In this document: piece after piece, positions 12,708 through 23,749 of the stretch
Numbering within the stretch: position 1 is the first letter of the stretch
Layout: every line of letters begins with the position of its first letter
NCBI GenBank assembly: GCA_030737875.1
Contig: CM060922.1
Coordinates: 304,101,456-304,165,455 of the forward strand
From: Allium sativum
Taxonomy: Eukaryota; Streptophyta; Magnoliopsida; Asparagales; Amaryllidaceae
Length of the DNA stretch: 64,000 nucleotides
Direction of reading: 5' to 3'
Notes under the pieces: model-generated
Databases searched by the model: none
Seen by the model: the letters and a program-made list of their open reading frames with translations, nothing else
Told to the model about the DNA's origin: nothing
Program-made: the position numbers and the translations under genes

Positions 12708-12943
12708 ATCTGTTACAATCATATATTGGTCATACAAAATAACTTGAATTATTAACATTAGTCATCATTATCATAACATAAATTGTAAATGAGAAGAAAA
12801 ATACTGCATACCATACATAGTCAACATTATCATTACATAAATCATACTAGTACAGAACGTAAGTAAATTCATAGCTAAGAACAATCGACATCATTATTAT
12901 TACATAGCTCAGAATAGTACATAAATAACATAAGTACATAACA

Positions 12944-15900
12944 TCAGTCTTTATCATCTTCGGATCTAGAATCGGTCTCATACTCTATATCGTTTTCATC
13001 AGTACTTACAAATGCATCTACTAATACATTCACTTCATCATTCAATGACCCAACATCAATGTCATCATCTACTATTATTTCAGTATTTGGCTCAAAATCA
13101 GCTTGATACGCTGCTTCGTCTGGAATATTATTTCCATCAAATGTAAATCCTGCCTTTGTTTTAAAAACAGCCCACCAATCTACTTTATCTTCTTTTAAGG
13201 ATGGATACGGAGCAAAATAGACTTGTAGTGCTTGCTTGGCTAACACAAAAGGATCATACTTATAGTAATGCGACGTATGCCTTATTTCGATTAGCTTATA
13301 ATCTTTGTGCACGTTGATTCCAGAACCAGGAACATTGCTAAACCAGTTACATTTGAACAGATAAACTTTCTCTACGGGCTGAACATAATATGTCAATTAT
13401 ACAATTTACGTTAAGACGCCGTAAAAATCTTTTATATGCTCCTCTGGATCATCGCTACCTTTGACAAATACACCGTTGTTATACGTTAATTTTTCAGCTC
13501 CGTAGTCATTGGTGTTGAATTTAAATCGACAAAGTATATTGGACAAGTTTTGACATTTCTTTTTGGTCCGATAGCAAGATGTCGTAATCCTTCATTAACA
13601 ACATAGTTTTTCGGATCATGAACACAGTCTGAAAACCATTGAGTGAATTCTGTACTGAGATCACCAGATGGATGTTGTGATTCGTAGATACTGCATATAT
13701 GTGTTATGTTCATTTTTTATTAATAGAGACAAATAAATGTATATGTACATATAATTGAATTGTACATGAATTTAGTATTACATGACAAACGGTGCAACTT
13801 CCGCACAATTTAACAGAATATATGTGTGTGCCACATTGTAGTTTTTATAGCTTAACCATATTTCCACACATTTTCCTGCAGGTCTTCCGTGTTGTCTAAA
13901 AATAGATAACATTATTTGAGATGACTCCTGCTCAACGACTTAATCATTACAGGGAACAGTTACAAAAGACAAGTTTACATCTTCACTAAAATAATGAGAA
14001 AAAAAATGAGGCTTCTTCTTCAAGGTACGATTTGCAAATCGAACTTTCTACTCGAGCTTTTTGCCTAATTTTTTTTCTTCAAATGATTCAAGTACCTATA
14101 ATAAGATTAATTTAATTTATATGTTGGTACAATAATCTAAGTTGTAATCTATCACGATTGTTGAAATTATATATAAAATTACCTCTCGAACGGACACATC
14201 CATCCATACTGCACTGGACCTCGAAGAAGTGCTTCGGATGGAAGATGAATAGGTAAATGCTCCATTACATTAAAAAAACCAAGTGGAAATAATTTCTCGA
14301 GTTTGTAGATCAGTACAGGGATTTGTAGTTCAAGCTTACGTAGACGGTCTACCTTTAATGTCATTGAACAAAGTTGTTTATAAAACAAACGTAATTCTGT
14401 TATAACACTCCAGATTTTTATAGGCAACAGTTCCTTGAAAACTACAGGTAAAAAGTATTCCATCATGATATGGCAATCATGATTTTTCATTTCACTTAAT
14501 TTACTGTTTTTAAAGTCCACACATCTACGGAGGTTTGAAGAAATCCCATCAGGACATCGTAATCCTTTCACCCACTTTAGCACAAATTTTACTTGCATGT
14601 TATCTAGCTCATAGCATGCTTTAGGTTTTTTATTTTCGTCACACAAGTGCAGCTCCGTCCATTTACAAAAATGTAATATATCGCGTCTCGAATTCACATC
14701 TTCTTTGGTTTTACCCTTTACATTCAAAACTGTATAAAAAACGTTATCAAAAACATTTTTTTTCATTATGCATCACGTCAATATTATGCCTAAGTTTTAG
14801 ATTTTTTCAGTAAGGTAACTCCCAAAATATACTTTGTTTGCATCAATTATGAATGTTCGATTTACCTGGAATTTCAACCTGCTCTCCAGTTTCATGTATT
14901 TTTGGTATTCACCTACACCTTCATGCATCTCTTCACTTGTCCAAACCTTAGGCGGTAACATAGTCTCTACTCTGTTAGCTTTAAAGTTCTTTTTATCTGT
15001 TCTAAATTTATGATTAATACGGAGAAAACAACGATGACAGTCAAACCAAGAATTTTTTTCCATACTTTAATGAAAATGCCCATGTCTCCTCCATACAATG
15101 AGGACAAGCTAGACGCAGCAGTGCTCCAATCTAAAAGCATGCCATACGCAGGAAAATCACTAATATTCCATAATACAGAAGCAAACATACAAAAATTTCT
15201 TTTTCTCGAAATGTCGTATGTTTAGACTTCATCATGCCACAGTGTTTTCAACTCTTCAATCAACGGTTGTAGATAAACATCAATTCCTTGTGTCGGATCA
15301 TTGGGACTGGGGACGACAACCCGTTAAAAACATATACGGATTTTCATACACATCCATGGGGGGAAGTTATAAGGAGTAACAATGATAGGTCATGATGAAT
15401 ATTTACTACCAAATTGAGAAAATGGCAAAAATTCATCCGTGCATAAACCGAGCCTAACATTACGGCTCTAGGCAGCAAATTCAGGATAAGTCATATCAAA
15501 GTGTTTCCATGCTTCACCATCAGACGGATGTATCATAGTTCCTTCTTCTGATGTTCTCACGCTATGTCATCGCATATGACACGCTGTAGCAGAAGATGCA
15601 TATAGCCGTTGAAGTCTGGGGGTTATGGGTAGATAATGCATTCTTTTATATGGAATTTCTTTTCCTTTCTTTTTCCTTGGTTTATATCTATCTTCGTTGC
15701 AAAATTTGCATTTTCTACGATGAGCATCTTCTTTCCAATACAACATGCAACCTTTAACACATGTATCTATCTTATGATACGGTAGTCCAAATGCAGACAT
15801 AAGTTTTTTCACTTTATAATGACTATCGCACATCAAATTATTGGGCGGAATATGTCGTTTTGCAGTTTGTACAATTGTTGTAAATGCAGCTTCTGTAAGA

Positions 15901-16465
15901 TTGAATTTTGATTTCATAGTGATGAATTCGGCGGTTACAGACAATTCGGTTCCGCTTGTACACCCTTCCCACAACGGCCTCTTAGCAGAATTCAATAAAT
16001 CATTAAAAAAATCGCTTCCGCCGTTGGTTCTTCAATATTTCCAGTCTCATCATCGCCTTGCTCACTGTTAGGAAACATTGATCGTGCTGCATCTTGCACC
16101 ATATTTTCTATCGGATTCGGCATTGTATTATGGTTCATTATTGTACTATCGTTCTCTACCACTACAGGGTTAGACGTAGCTTGAACAAGTTCTCCATGAC
16201 GATTCCATAAGTGATAATTCGACACAAAACCAAATTTATACAGATGTACTTCTACTACATCTGGCTTCCAATGCTTCAGATGTCTGCACTTACTACACAG
16301 ACAACGAATGTCTACGTTACTCCGATTATTAAATTTAGCGAATCTAATAAATTCTTGGACTCCATTATAAAAATGTTCCTTTATCAACCATTTCTTACCG
16401 GTTCGGGGTTGATACATCCAACTGCGATCACGAAAATAATCGAACATTTTCCAGATTTGCAACAA
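12944..16465 (-). pseudogene. CACTA transposase pseudogene (TNPD/TNP2-like)
   Basis: Read from 16465 down, broken pieces follow the order of plant TNP2-type transposases. First comes a transposase-associated domain (16465-15992; WMYQPRTGKKW and a CLCSKCRH zinc-binding pattern). Next is the start of the Transposase_21 region (15995-15567; CMLYWKED, CKFCNEDRYK). The central part follows (15188-14797; SDFPAYGM, KNSWFDCHRCFL). Then comes DUF4218 (14766-14179; KNHDCHIMMEYFLP, MEHLPIHLPSEA, GPVQYGWMCPFER), a linking piece (13713-13486), and DUF4216 (13396-12944; FKCNWFSNVPGSGI, YYKYDPFVLAKQA, DKVDWWAVFK). The last piece ends in an acidic tail. The protein would bind terminal repeats and catalyse excision. 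At least five frame breaks, with stops in 15230-15560 and 13720-14170, make it non-functional. The domain assignments are from memory of the families. Confidence 0.88.
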
Positions 16466-16612
16466 ATATGTTAGAAAGTTCGACCGAATGTAAAACTTTA
16501 TACTATTTTAAATCCTGTAAAATTTCATTTATAACTATTGCATGTTTTTGAGTTTTTGGTTTATTTCTTTTTTACTTTGACGGCCGGTCTACCTACTTCC
16601 CATTACAAATAT

Positions 16613-16804
16613 AATAATGTAAGCATATTTTATAAATCATTTCAGGTTAAACGGTTCAACAAAATTTCGGTAGCACTTCCCTTTGGTCCCTATATCGTAC
16701 ACAAATGCGTGTACACAGGGAACAAAAAGAAGTGCCATCGAAACTTTGTCAACCGTTTAAACTGAAATGATTTATAAAATATGCTTACGTTATTATATTT
16801 GTAA
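16613..16804. repeat. 192-bp inverted repeat (hairpin) upstream of CACTA-1 transposase
   Basis: Two arms of ~95 bp are inverted copies at roughly 90% identity: 16613-16707 and 16711-16804, meeting near 16709. They share TTACAAATATAATAA, AAGCATATTTTATAAATC and a TTTCG..GGCACTTC core. The position just upstream of the transposase start suggests a CACTA subterminal or leader structure. A nested MITE is an alternative. A short ORF at 16538-16765 crosses it by chance. Confidence 0.8.
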
Positions 16805-17778
16805 CTTGTCCAATACTAGGACAAATCCGACGAATATATTATCAGGTGAATATAGATTTCCTTTTTGTGTAAAAACGAATACCCATATAACGATCATATA
16901 CAACACTTGTCGGATGGGGCCAAATTTATCTAAGGGGTTCACATAAGTAGTCAAAAAACATTCAATCTAAGTTTAAACCAAAAAACAATACAAATGAAAA
17001 AAGCTCCTTAGTTGCGTCTTGCGCCTTTTTCCGTCTACGCTGCGCGTTAACTAAATAGCGTCTATATGTACTTTTAATTTGTAAAATAACATGACAATGA
17101 AAATTATGAATTATAAATTAGTTTTAGTTACTTTTAGTTAATTTTAGTTTAAAGTTATGAATTATGAAGTTAATTAGGTTCAATTTTTGAAAGATAAACT
17201 AAGCTTTCAATTTTGTTAGTATTATAGCAACAAATTTGTCAACTTTATTTTGTTAGTATTATAGCAATAAACTAAGCTTTCAAGTTTGTCAATTTTTGTT
17301 AATATTACAACAACAATTTTTTTTGGGAATATTGCAAATGCATTCTTCAAATTTGTTTGAACCGACTATTATAACATTCGATGGTGACATAATTAACAGT
17401 GCATGCATGCATAGAGGGTCATCATTACACCGTTTCACTAGTCATAATCAAGTTACTACCGCTAAAAAATCACATTGACTTCATTTTTTCTCAAATGATC
17501 CTACAACACCATCAACCTGTAACACAATCAACGTAAACCGAATTACATACATGACAATCGTTGTTTTCATGCTCCTAAATCAAGCATATATGTGATAATC
17601 AATGATTTCAACCTCCTAATCAATTCCGCTTATTCCCAAATCAATGTATAACAATATCAACATCATATGCAACTCACAATACAATCAATTTCATACCCAT
17701 AAGCAATCAATTTACAACCCCACATAAACCTACACAATAACCCTAATTAAACATATAATATGGATTAGAAGACATACC
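16805..17778. other. Non-coding CACTA-1 5' region / probable leader intron
   Basis: No coding frame is visible. A GC-richer patch at 17000-17060 contains short inverted motifs (TTAGTTGCG and CGCGTTAACTAA) of the kind seen in CACTA subterminal regions. The rest is AT-rich with short A/T repeats near 17100-17330 (TTTTGTTAGTATTATAGCAA recurs). It may be the first intron of the transposase gene, but splice sites are unproven. Confidence 0.35.
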
Positions 17779-17835
17779 GGAGCAATTTGGGTAGATAGAA
17801 TAGAGTTTTGTGTTAAAAATTTGATATAGAGAGGA
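17779..17835 (-). promoter_or_regulatory. Possible promoter and 5' UTR exon of CACTA-1 transposase
   Basis: On the minus strand a CT-rich stretch with a TATA-like CTCTATATCAAAT (17822-17834) precedes a short leader that ends at a good splice-donor match (CCG/GTATGT, 17773-17781). CACTA transposase genes commonly have a leader exon far upstream. No experimental support; the transposase start is 1.3 kb further on. Confidence 0.3.
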
Positions 17836-17961
17836 GGAGAGATTAAACATAGAATAATTGAATGACTACATTGTTATTACTTCACAACTTTCTATTATTT
17901 TCAAAACAATACAAAAAGCAGTACATCTACTTGTTATTGTACCTGATTAATGTATTATGGG

Positions 17962-18095
17962 CTTGATTAATATGTATGGATTTTGGCTCTTTGTTGTATA
18001 TTAAGAATTTTGTATTATGATCATGAATTTGTACAAAAATACTTTTGTAAATGGTTTTCCTATGATATGAATATTAAAAGGGCGAACTGTCATGG
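17962..18095 (+). repeat. Diverged direct repeat, copy 1
   Basis: This segment and 19070-19205 share a run through GATCATGAATTTGTACAAA and AAATGGTTTTCCTATGATAT with scattered differences. They are direct copies ~1.1 kb apart flanking the (AT)n and (GT)n tracts, so they reflect an old local duplication or an unrecognised repeat family. Confidence 0.7.
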
Positions 18096-18716
18096 GACAG
18101 ATTGTTAATTTGGAACATCGAACAGGAGATATGTTTCTAATTTTGCTTTTTGGTACGACTAAGAACATAACGTTCTTTTTGACCACCAATATTCCATACC
18201 TTCACCCAAACATAAATTAAACAAAAATAGATCATAGAGTAATAGGGGAGTAATGTCCTGTTTTTATTTAAAAGGAAAAGAAATCAATGATTATATGTGT
18301 TCAAAAAATATATTTCATGCAGCTAAATGATTTAGCATGTTATATGTGCATTTTATATTTTTAGCCCTGTATCATCGGTTTTAAATGGAAACGCTACGCT
18401 ATAGTTATCATTGCACTTTATAATGTATTACGGACTGCTTAATGTACTGCTGTTGTTATGCAGATGAATGGTTAAACTGTGCACATTTGTGTCTGCTACG
18501 TTTAGGTACAAACAAGGGAATCTCTTCTTGAAGTATTGATAGAACGTATTAAGTCCAACCATGAATATGAGTAAGTTCTTGGTATAAGCAATGAATTTTT
18601 AAGCGTTTGGGAAGGCAAAGTTGTAGAACAATGATTTTAGTCATTTTAGCAATTTCTTTCACGTTAAGTTCGACTTGGATTGTATTTGCTAGAACTATTT
18701 CGGTAATTTCTTGTAA

Positions 18717-18721
<5 letters not shown>

Positions 18722-18777
<56 letters not shown>
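18722..18777. repeat. (AT)n microsatellite
   Basis: Uninterrupted AT dinucleotide run of about 27 units, likely length-polymorphic. Confidence 0.97.
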
Positions 18778-18778
<1 letters not shown>

Positions 18779-18943
18779 CGTTCACTGGCACCCCAAATAA
18801 TGCAGCATCCCTAAATGCCCCTTGATTTCCAGCATACATTCCGTTTCTCTTTTCCTTAACTGCTTCTCTCTCCTTCCACTAGCATATTTTATAATAAATG
18901 AGAGGTAGAGAGAGAGAGGGGCAATTGGGGTGCTCACTATACG

Positions 18944-18978
<35 letters not shown>

Positions 18979-19044
18979 CATACATATATATATATACATA
19001 CATACATACATATATACATATATATATATATACATATATATATA
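18944..19044. repeat. Compound (GT)n-(TA)n-(CATA)n microsatellite
   Basis: Eight GT units pass into TA, then into mixed CATA/TATA units. The ORFs on both strands here (18782-19080) are simple-sequence artefacts. Confidence 0.95.
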
Positions 19045-19069
19045 ACGGGAGTTTACATTAAAAAAAACG

Positions 19070-19205
19070 GACTTGATTAATATTCTATGGATTTTAGCTC
19101 TCTGTTGTATGTCAATGATTTTGTATTCAGATCATGAATTTGTACAAATTTATCTTTGTAAATGGTTTTCCTATGATATGAATATTAAGAAGGCGAATCT
19201 GACAC
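19070..19205 (+). repeat. Diverged direct repeat, copy 2
   Basis: Second copy of the unit at 17962-18095, in the same orientation, roughly 80-85% identical by eye. Its start abuts the end of the microsatellite at 19044. Confidence 0.7.
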
Positions 19206-20523
19206 TAACATGCATACAAAATAAATTACAGCATATCACGGGAATTATATATAGTATATGAATATTTGCATATCTTTTTGACCTTTATAACATGAAATTA
19301 TTCCATGCAACTTGTTTAATGGCTTTGTCCTCGTCACTGCTTTAAATATTTCCTGGCAGTATGCAGCATGCATGTCACCATTTGGATCATTGGATTACTT
19401 GTTTCTGTTTTAGTACATATAATGTGCATGACTTACACATATATTATATGATACATAGATCGAAATCTGGCTATTTGTTTAAGCATGTCTGTAGATTTGT
19501 GAATAATTTATAGTTATTGCAGAGTGATATTTGTGTGAATGAACATATGTCACAGGCTTATGATGCAAACGATCAGACATACCTCTGAGTCATGCAGCAT
19601 TCGTGTAAGCAATACATGCACCCTTCTGTTAAATATTCATGCTAAGCTCACACTAATAAGTAACAAATAGTGAAAGGAATACGCCATGTTTATGAATATG
19701 AGATGGTAAATGACAGCGCCTTTTCTCAAAGCCGGGAAGATGAGGTTGCATTGTTTACTGTGAATCACAGACACCTTTTCTCCTAGTCTAGCCAAGTATC
19801 GTTTGATTACGGTTGGTGTTGCTTTATTTATAATCTGGGAAATTATAAGCATATATAGTTATATACACTTGATGGAATATAGCCTTGAATGGTAGTACGA
19901 AGTGGGAGCATAAAACTTCAATGAATCACAAGTCAACAAGCATCATTTTAGCAAAATACTTGCATAGTCACCTTAAACGCTATAAAATCTCATTCTCTAA
20001 CTTTATGTTATTTTCTGCTTTGCAAGGTTCTTTTTCGATCCTATCAGTCTGACCTCCTAAAAGACTTTAATCAAATCCGACTCTTTATGGACATATAACC
20101 TAAGTTCAAAAATGGAGATTAAAGATAGATCCCTCTTTCTATGACTTTCTTGTTTAATATCCTTACATGTACACTCTCTCTCTCTTTTTTTTTTTTTTTG
20201 GATATGTCGTTTGGGATATCTAGTCAAATTCATTTTTATACGTCCGTATATTTAAGAAACAACAACATATATATCTAGTATATTTTTTTTTTTCCGACCT
20301 TTTTAGACTTGTTTATACTTTATTTGATGGATAATTACAACTAAAATCAATTTTTTTAATTACATGACCTTTTATTCTTAATTAATGAGTACATGTTTTT
20401 TTTTTATTCATGGAAGTCTTATTTATATTGATTAAGGAGCATATGAGAGGGAATATTGTATGTTTTTTCATTCTCTCAGCTTTCTCTTTTCTAAAAAAGA
20501 GAAACAAAACTTTTAGAAAAAAT

Positions 20524-20760
20524 CACTACAAGATAACTTGGCTCTTCCAACGATTCAGAGTCGTTGGAAGCCATTGGAAGCTGTTGGTATGTTGTTCACA
20601 AATTCAATCGTTTTCCAACGAAGCCAACAAACCCTTTCCAACAACTTACAATGGTGAATAACCGTTGGAAAACGTTAAAAGCCGTTTGAAATAAATGGCC
20701 CAAAAGTCGTTGCAAACCATCGCTAGCGTTGAAAGTCGTTGAAATTTCCATTCCATTTCA
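20524..20760. repeat. CACTA-2 terminal motif and subterminal repeats
   Basis: After CACTACAAGA come at least six direct and inverted copies of a (T/C)CGTTGGAA-type motif (for example 20549, 20571, 20611, 20665, 20708 and 20738). Such arrays are the binding sites for the element's TNPA-like protein in En/Spm elements. Confidence 0.75.
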
Positions 20761-21043
20761 CTCCATTTTCAATTCATTCCGCGCATATATAACGCATATA
20801 TAACAATAACAATATAAGCATCCAACATAAATCAAATAAACAACAATAAAATAAGTCATCCAAACATCAAAAACCAAATCATCAATCTCACACGTCAACA
20901 AACCAAGTGTATATAATCAAAATACATCCAAAATATCATTCTCACCAACTCCAAAACAATATATACAACATCAAAACACAATCCTCACTAACTCCAAATT
21001 AATGTATACATCATGCAAACACAAACACAAAAAAGCATACCTT

Positions 21044-21271
21044 TCATACATCTTCGTCGCTTTCGGAAGCATCGGACAACGAAAAGAAACCATGTTGTTG
21101 CACATATTCCGCTAGATTTTAATTCAGCTGTTCCATCTGTGTAGCACGAAGACGATTCTCCTCCTCCAACTGCTCAAATATTGCTCTAAACTCTTTTACT
21201 TCGGTTCTGTCATGAGCTTTTCATATGCCTTTTGAGTTGCTCTAGCCTGCAAATAGAATGAAAGATATTCA

Positions 21272-21310
<39 letters not shown>

Positions 21311-21938
21311 CTAGTTTAAAATTACGAACAAATACTAACACATAAAAAAATGAAAAACAATACATGCAAAAAGGGTTGTCAGCATATAAAATATCATAAT
21401 AATATATATCTACATGTTATTTGTTGTATATATGCAAAAGGATTAATTATCGCTTGGTTATTGTAGTCATAACGTCTATTCTACTGCATCATATCCATAA
21501 TGGAGTCTAATAAATCATTTATCCCATCTTGCATCAACTCATCGCGATCGGATCCCTTAAGCAGTTGTACCCGTGCCTCCTGAAACTTTGCCTATAATGC
21601 AAAAACAATTACAGTTGAAATATAGTAGAACATTATTTTTATTTTACATAGTTAGTAATTACTAAACTTATCGATATTAGTAATAGAATTTAAAATATGC
21701 ATACATATACACATGCCGCCCTATCCCGATTGTTCCACTGATATGTGATGTTGTCAGCATCATCTATATACCTTGATGCGTGGGTGTAAGAAAATACGTT
21801 CATGTAGGACATGAGATGTCCATGAGCCTGTTCCTACAATAGATAATTTATATAATTCAATTCCACACAGCTAATTACCGAACTGATCAATATACAAATA
21901 TAATAACTGATAAATTTACCATGTCCTCGCGGTAGGTT
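21044..21938 (-). pseudogene. CACTA-2 TNPA-like accessory gene, broken (possible Ptta/En/Spm Transposase_24 type)
   Basis: Minus-strand pieces bounded by plausible splice sites include an exon end with TYREDM (21921-21938), an exon with VFSYTHASRYIDDAD and YQWNNRDRAAC (~21714-21838), and an exon with FQEARVQLLKGSDRDELMQ (21484-21591), which runs into a stop at 21481. A C-terminal exon (21044-21248) has a coiled-coil-like FEQLEEENRLRATQMEQL and an acidic end, SLSDASESDEDV. The C-terminal exon needs a frameshift and has an internal stop. In CACTA elements this protein binds subterminal repeats. The family assignment rests on the pattern of a TH-containing exon, coiled coil and acidic tail; intron positions are estimates. 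Confidence 0.55.
21272..21309. repeat. (AAT)n microsatellite
   Basis: About 12 AAT units lie in the intron between the last two CACTA-2 exons. Confidence 0.95.
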
Positions 21939-22504
21939 TGTAACGACACGAATTTTTTCAGACATTTGAATTTGAATATTTAAATCTACTTTAAATATTA
22001 TATCATAAATATTGATGGATTTTTAATATAGAATTCGTTTATAAAACGAAGGTTGAACGTATAAATTTATATTTAATTTAAAACGAACTCACAGCAGCGT
22101 GGTAGTTCGTAATATTGAGTTTTGAACTTCAATTTAATATATAGAATCCAATATAAGTTGGAATCCTTTGAAACAATAAATGTTTGAATCTATTTGATTA
22201 TAATTTTCTAATAAAAGAGAAAAATTAAGATTTCGTATTATAAATTATAAGTTATGTTCAAGTCAAATTTCCAAATACTCACAATTGAATCATTTATAAA
22301 CCATATAACATTCATTTAATAAATTAAAAAGGGATTTCTATAAAATTTGAGTGTTGTCTAACTCAGAAATGTTAATGTTGAGTTTGAAATTCATATTGGT
22401 TTATATTTGAAGCTATATTTATATTTCCATTTGGATATATATATATATAATAAATTTTAATTATTAAATTGAATCGTTTCGGAATTAATTAATTATATCG
22501 CTAT
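21939..22504 (+). repeat. D' LTR fragment, left half
   Basis: Starts TGTAACGACACG, the LTR start seen in this lineage, and continues with a U3-like sequence (GTGGTAGTTCGTAATATTG and GAACTTCAATTT) that parallels the U3 of A, B and C. It interrupts the CACTA-2 accessory gene. It stops where element B begins and resumes at 43516, as shown by the near-match of the flanking 5 bases (gctat and gatat). Confidence 0.7.
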
Positions 22505-23392
22505 TGTAACGTCTCGGAAAAAAAATCAACGCTCGAATTTTCAACGATAATACATCATCCGTATTACTTGTCAAAAATCCAAGTATCAAACCTCAGACTG
22601 TTAATAGAAAGAAGTTAGAGGATGAGAAAATAGAAAGAAAGAAAATTTAGAATATAAGAAAGAAGAAGAACACATCAGAATCTCACAGCGGAACGAATAA
22701 ATATAACAAATCTTTTTGTAAGAGAAACTGTATATATACATACCATTTATCAGAGTACAACATACATCAATCACAACGGAAATACACTTTATATCTATCG
22801 GTGAAGCCTCCTACTTCCAGCTCCTGAATCTCCAAGCGAAACATAACCTGTAAATATACTCGGTCTGACCCGATCACATTTGAAGCAAAACAAAATTCAC
22901 CCGGATCAGTCTGGAATACTTTCAGTGATAAATTCACAGCACAAACAACTTGTTTAACTTTGAAAAATCCTTTTTGAAAGAAAAGGATAATAGTAAGACC
23001 AGCCCACACATAAACACGGATGGTTTTTATCTTACTATAACCCCAAAAATTTTTGAAATCAATATCTTTTCTGATATTATAATAATGTTTATCAAACTAC
23101 AAATAAATAATAATCTAGCAGAACGCTTGCATCTCACGCTCTACATATATGGTATACAAACAAAACCGCAGGCTCTTATTGGAGAATGGTTTTCCTGGAA
23201 AGATATGGGACCACCTTCCAACAATGTACCTCCGGAGATGAATACATTGGGGTTCAACAAGAACGTCTTGCAACCCGGCTCACACATGACCGGCCCCTCA
23301 TTTCGTTTGAGAGTACCGATTATATATATCATTACGACGGTTGGGAGCCAGCCAACCGAACCGATAGAATAACATATAAGAATAAAAAGGAA

Positions 23393-23690
23393 CACTACAA
23401 GAAAACACTGATTTAGCGTCAAAAATTTAGAAGCGGAAATTTCCGTCGCTAATTAGCGACGGATTTCCATGCGATTTGCAAGGGATAGGTTTTTGTTTTT
23501 TCAACTTTTTTTCTTTTATTTATCACCGTCGTTTTCTGTCATCCCTCACTAAGTCGTTGCAAATTGCGTCAAATCACCGACGGAAAATTTCTGCCACTAT
23601 TTTCCGCTGCAAATCCAGGCAGAATACCGACGAATATTTATAGAAGCTATTTTGCAGCGGAATTCCGACAGATTTGCTAGATATGTTTAT
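23393..23690. repeat. CACTA-3 left terminal and subterminal repeats
   Basis: After the 22-bp terminal repeat, motifs such as TTCCGTCGCTAATTAGCGAC, ACCGACGGAAA, CCGCTGCAAATCC and GCAGCGGAATTCCGAC recur in both orientations. They are the likely binding sites for an accessory transposition protein. Confidence 0.85.
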
Positions 23691-23749
23691 ATTATTTTTT
23701 CAATATATACAAAGGGCAATCCACATTCTCACACCACTGTTAATTTGAA

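Larger units (their letters stand above)
12498..17850 (-). mobile_element. CACTA-1: decayed autonomous CACTA (En/Spm) transposon, right boundary approximate
   Basis: A minus-strand run of CACTA-type transposase remnants, followed by the start of a second Ser/Pro-rich reading frame, gives the usual CACTA gene order (TNPD-like, then TNPA-like). The left side is cut at 12492/12493 by element A, so the second gene and the 3' terminal repeat are off the window or lost. I found no CACTA terminal repeat to the right, so the 5' boundary is set only by a possible 5' UTR exon near 17780-17835. Many frameshifts and stops show that it is long dead. Confidence 0.75.
17850..20523. other. Unassigned AT-rich sequence
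   Basis: No coding potential or terminal repeat is recognised across this 2.7 kb. It contains two microsatellites and a diverged direct duplication (17962-18095 with 19070-19205). The rest looks like decayed intergenic or transposon-derived DNA. Short ORFs (18001-18189, 19637-19852, 20410-20661) have no recognisable features. Confidence 0.5.
20524..21938 (-). mobile_element. CACTA-2: 3' part of a second CACTA transposon, truncated by D'
   Basis: The left end opens CACTACAAGATAACTTGGC on the plus strand, a canonical CACTA terminal motif. It is followed by ~200 bp of clustered subterminal repeats and then minus-strand exons resembling a CACTA accessory gene, so this is the element's 3' end. 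At 21938/21939 the sequence breaks into a TGTAACGACACG LTR start (D'); the rest of the element is not seen. It is in the same orientation as CACTA-1 but must be separate, because its 3' end lies upstream of where CACTA-1 should begin. Confidence 0.72.

Noticed and set aside
16538..16765. 75-codon plus-strand ORF
   Set aside because: It lies across the long inverted repeat and has no recognisable features.
18782..19080. ORFs on both strands rich in Tyr/Ile/His
   Set aside because: They read through TA/CATA/GT microsatellites.
12498..21938. CACTA-1 and CACTA-2 as one element
   Set aside because: Both run on the minus strand, but the 3' terminal motif at 20524 lies upstream of the CACTA-1 transposase, so one element cannot contain both in that order.
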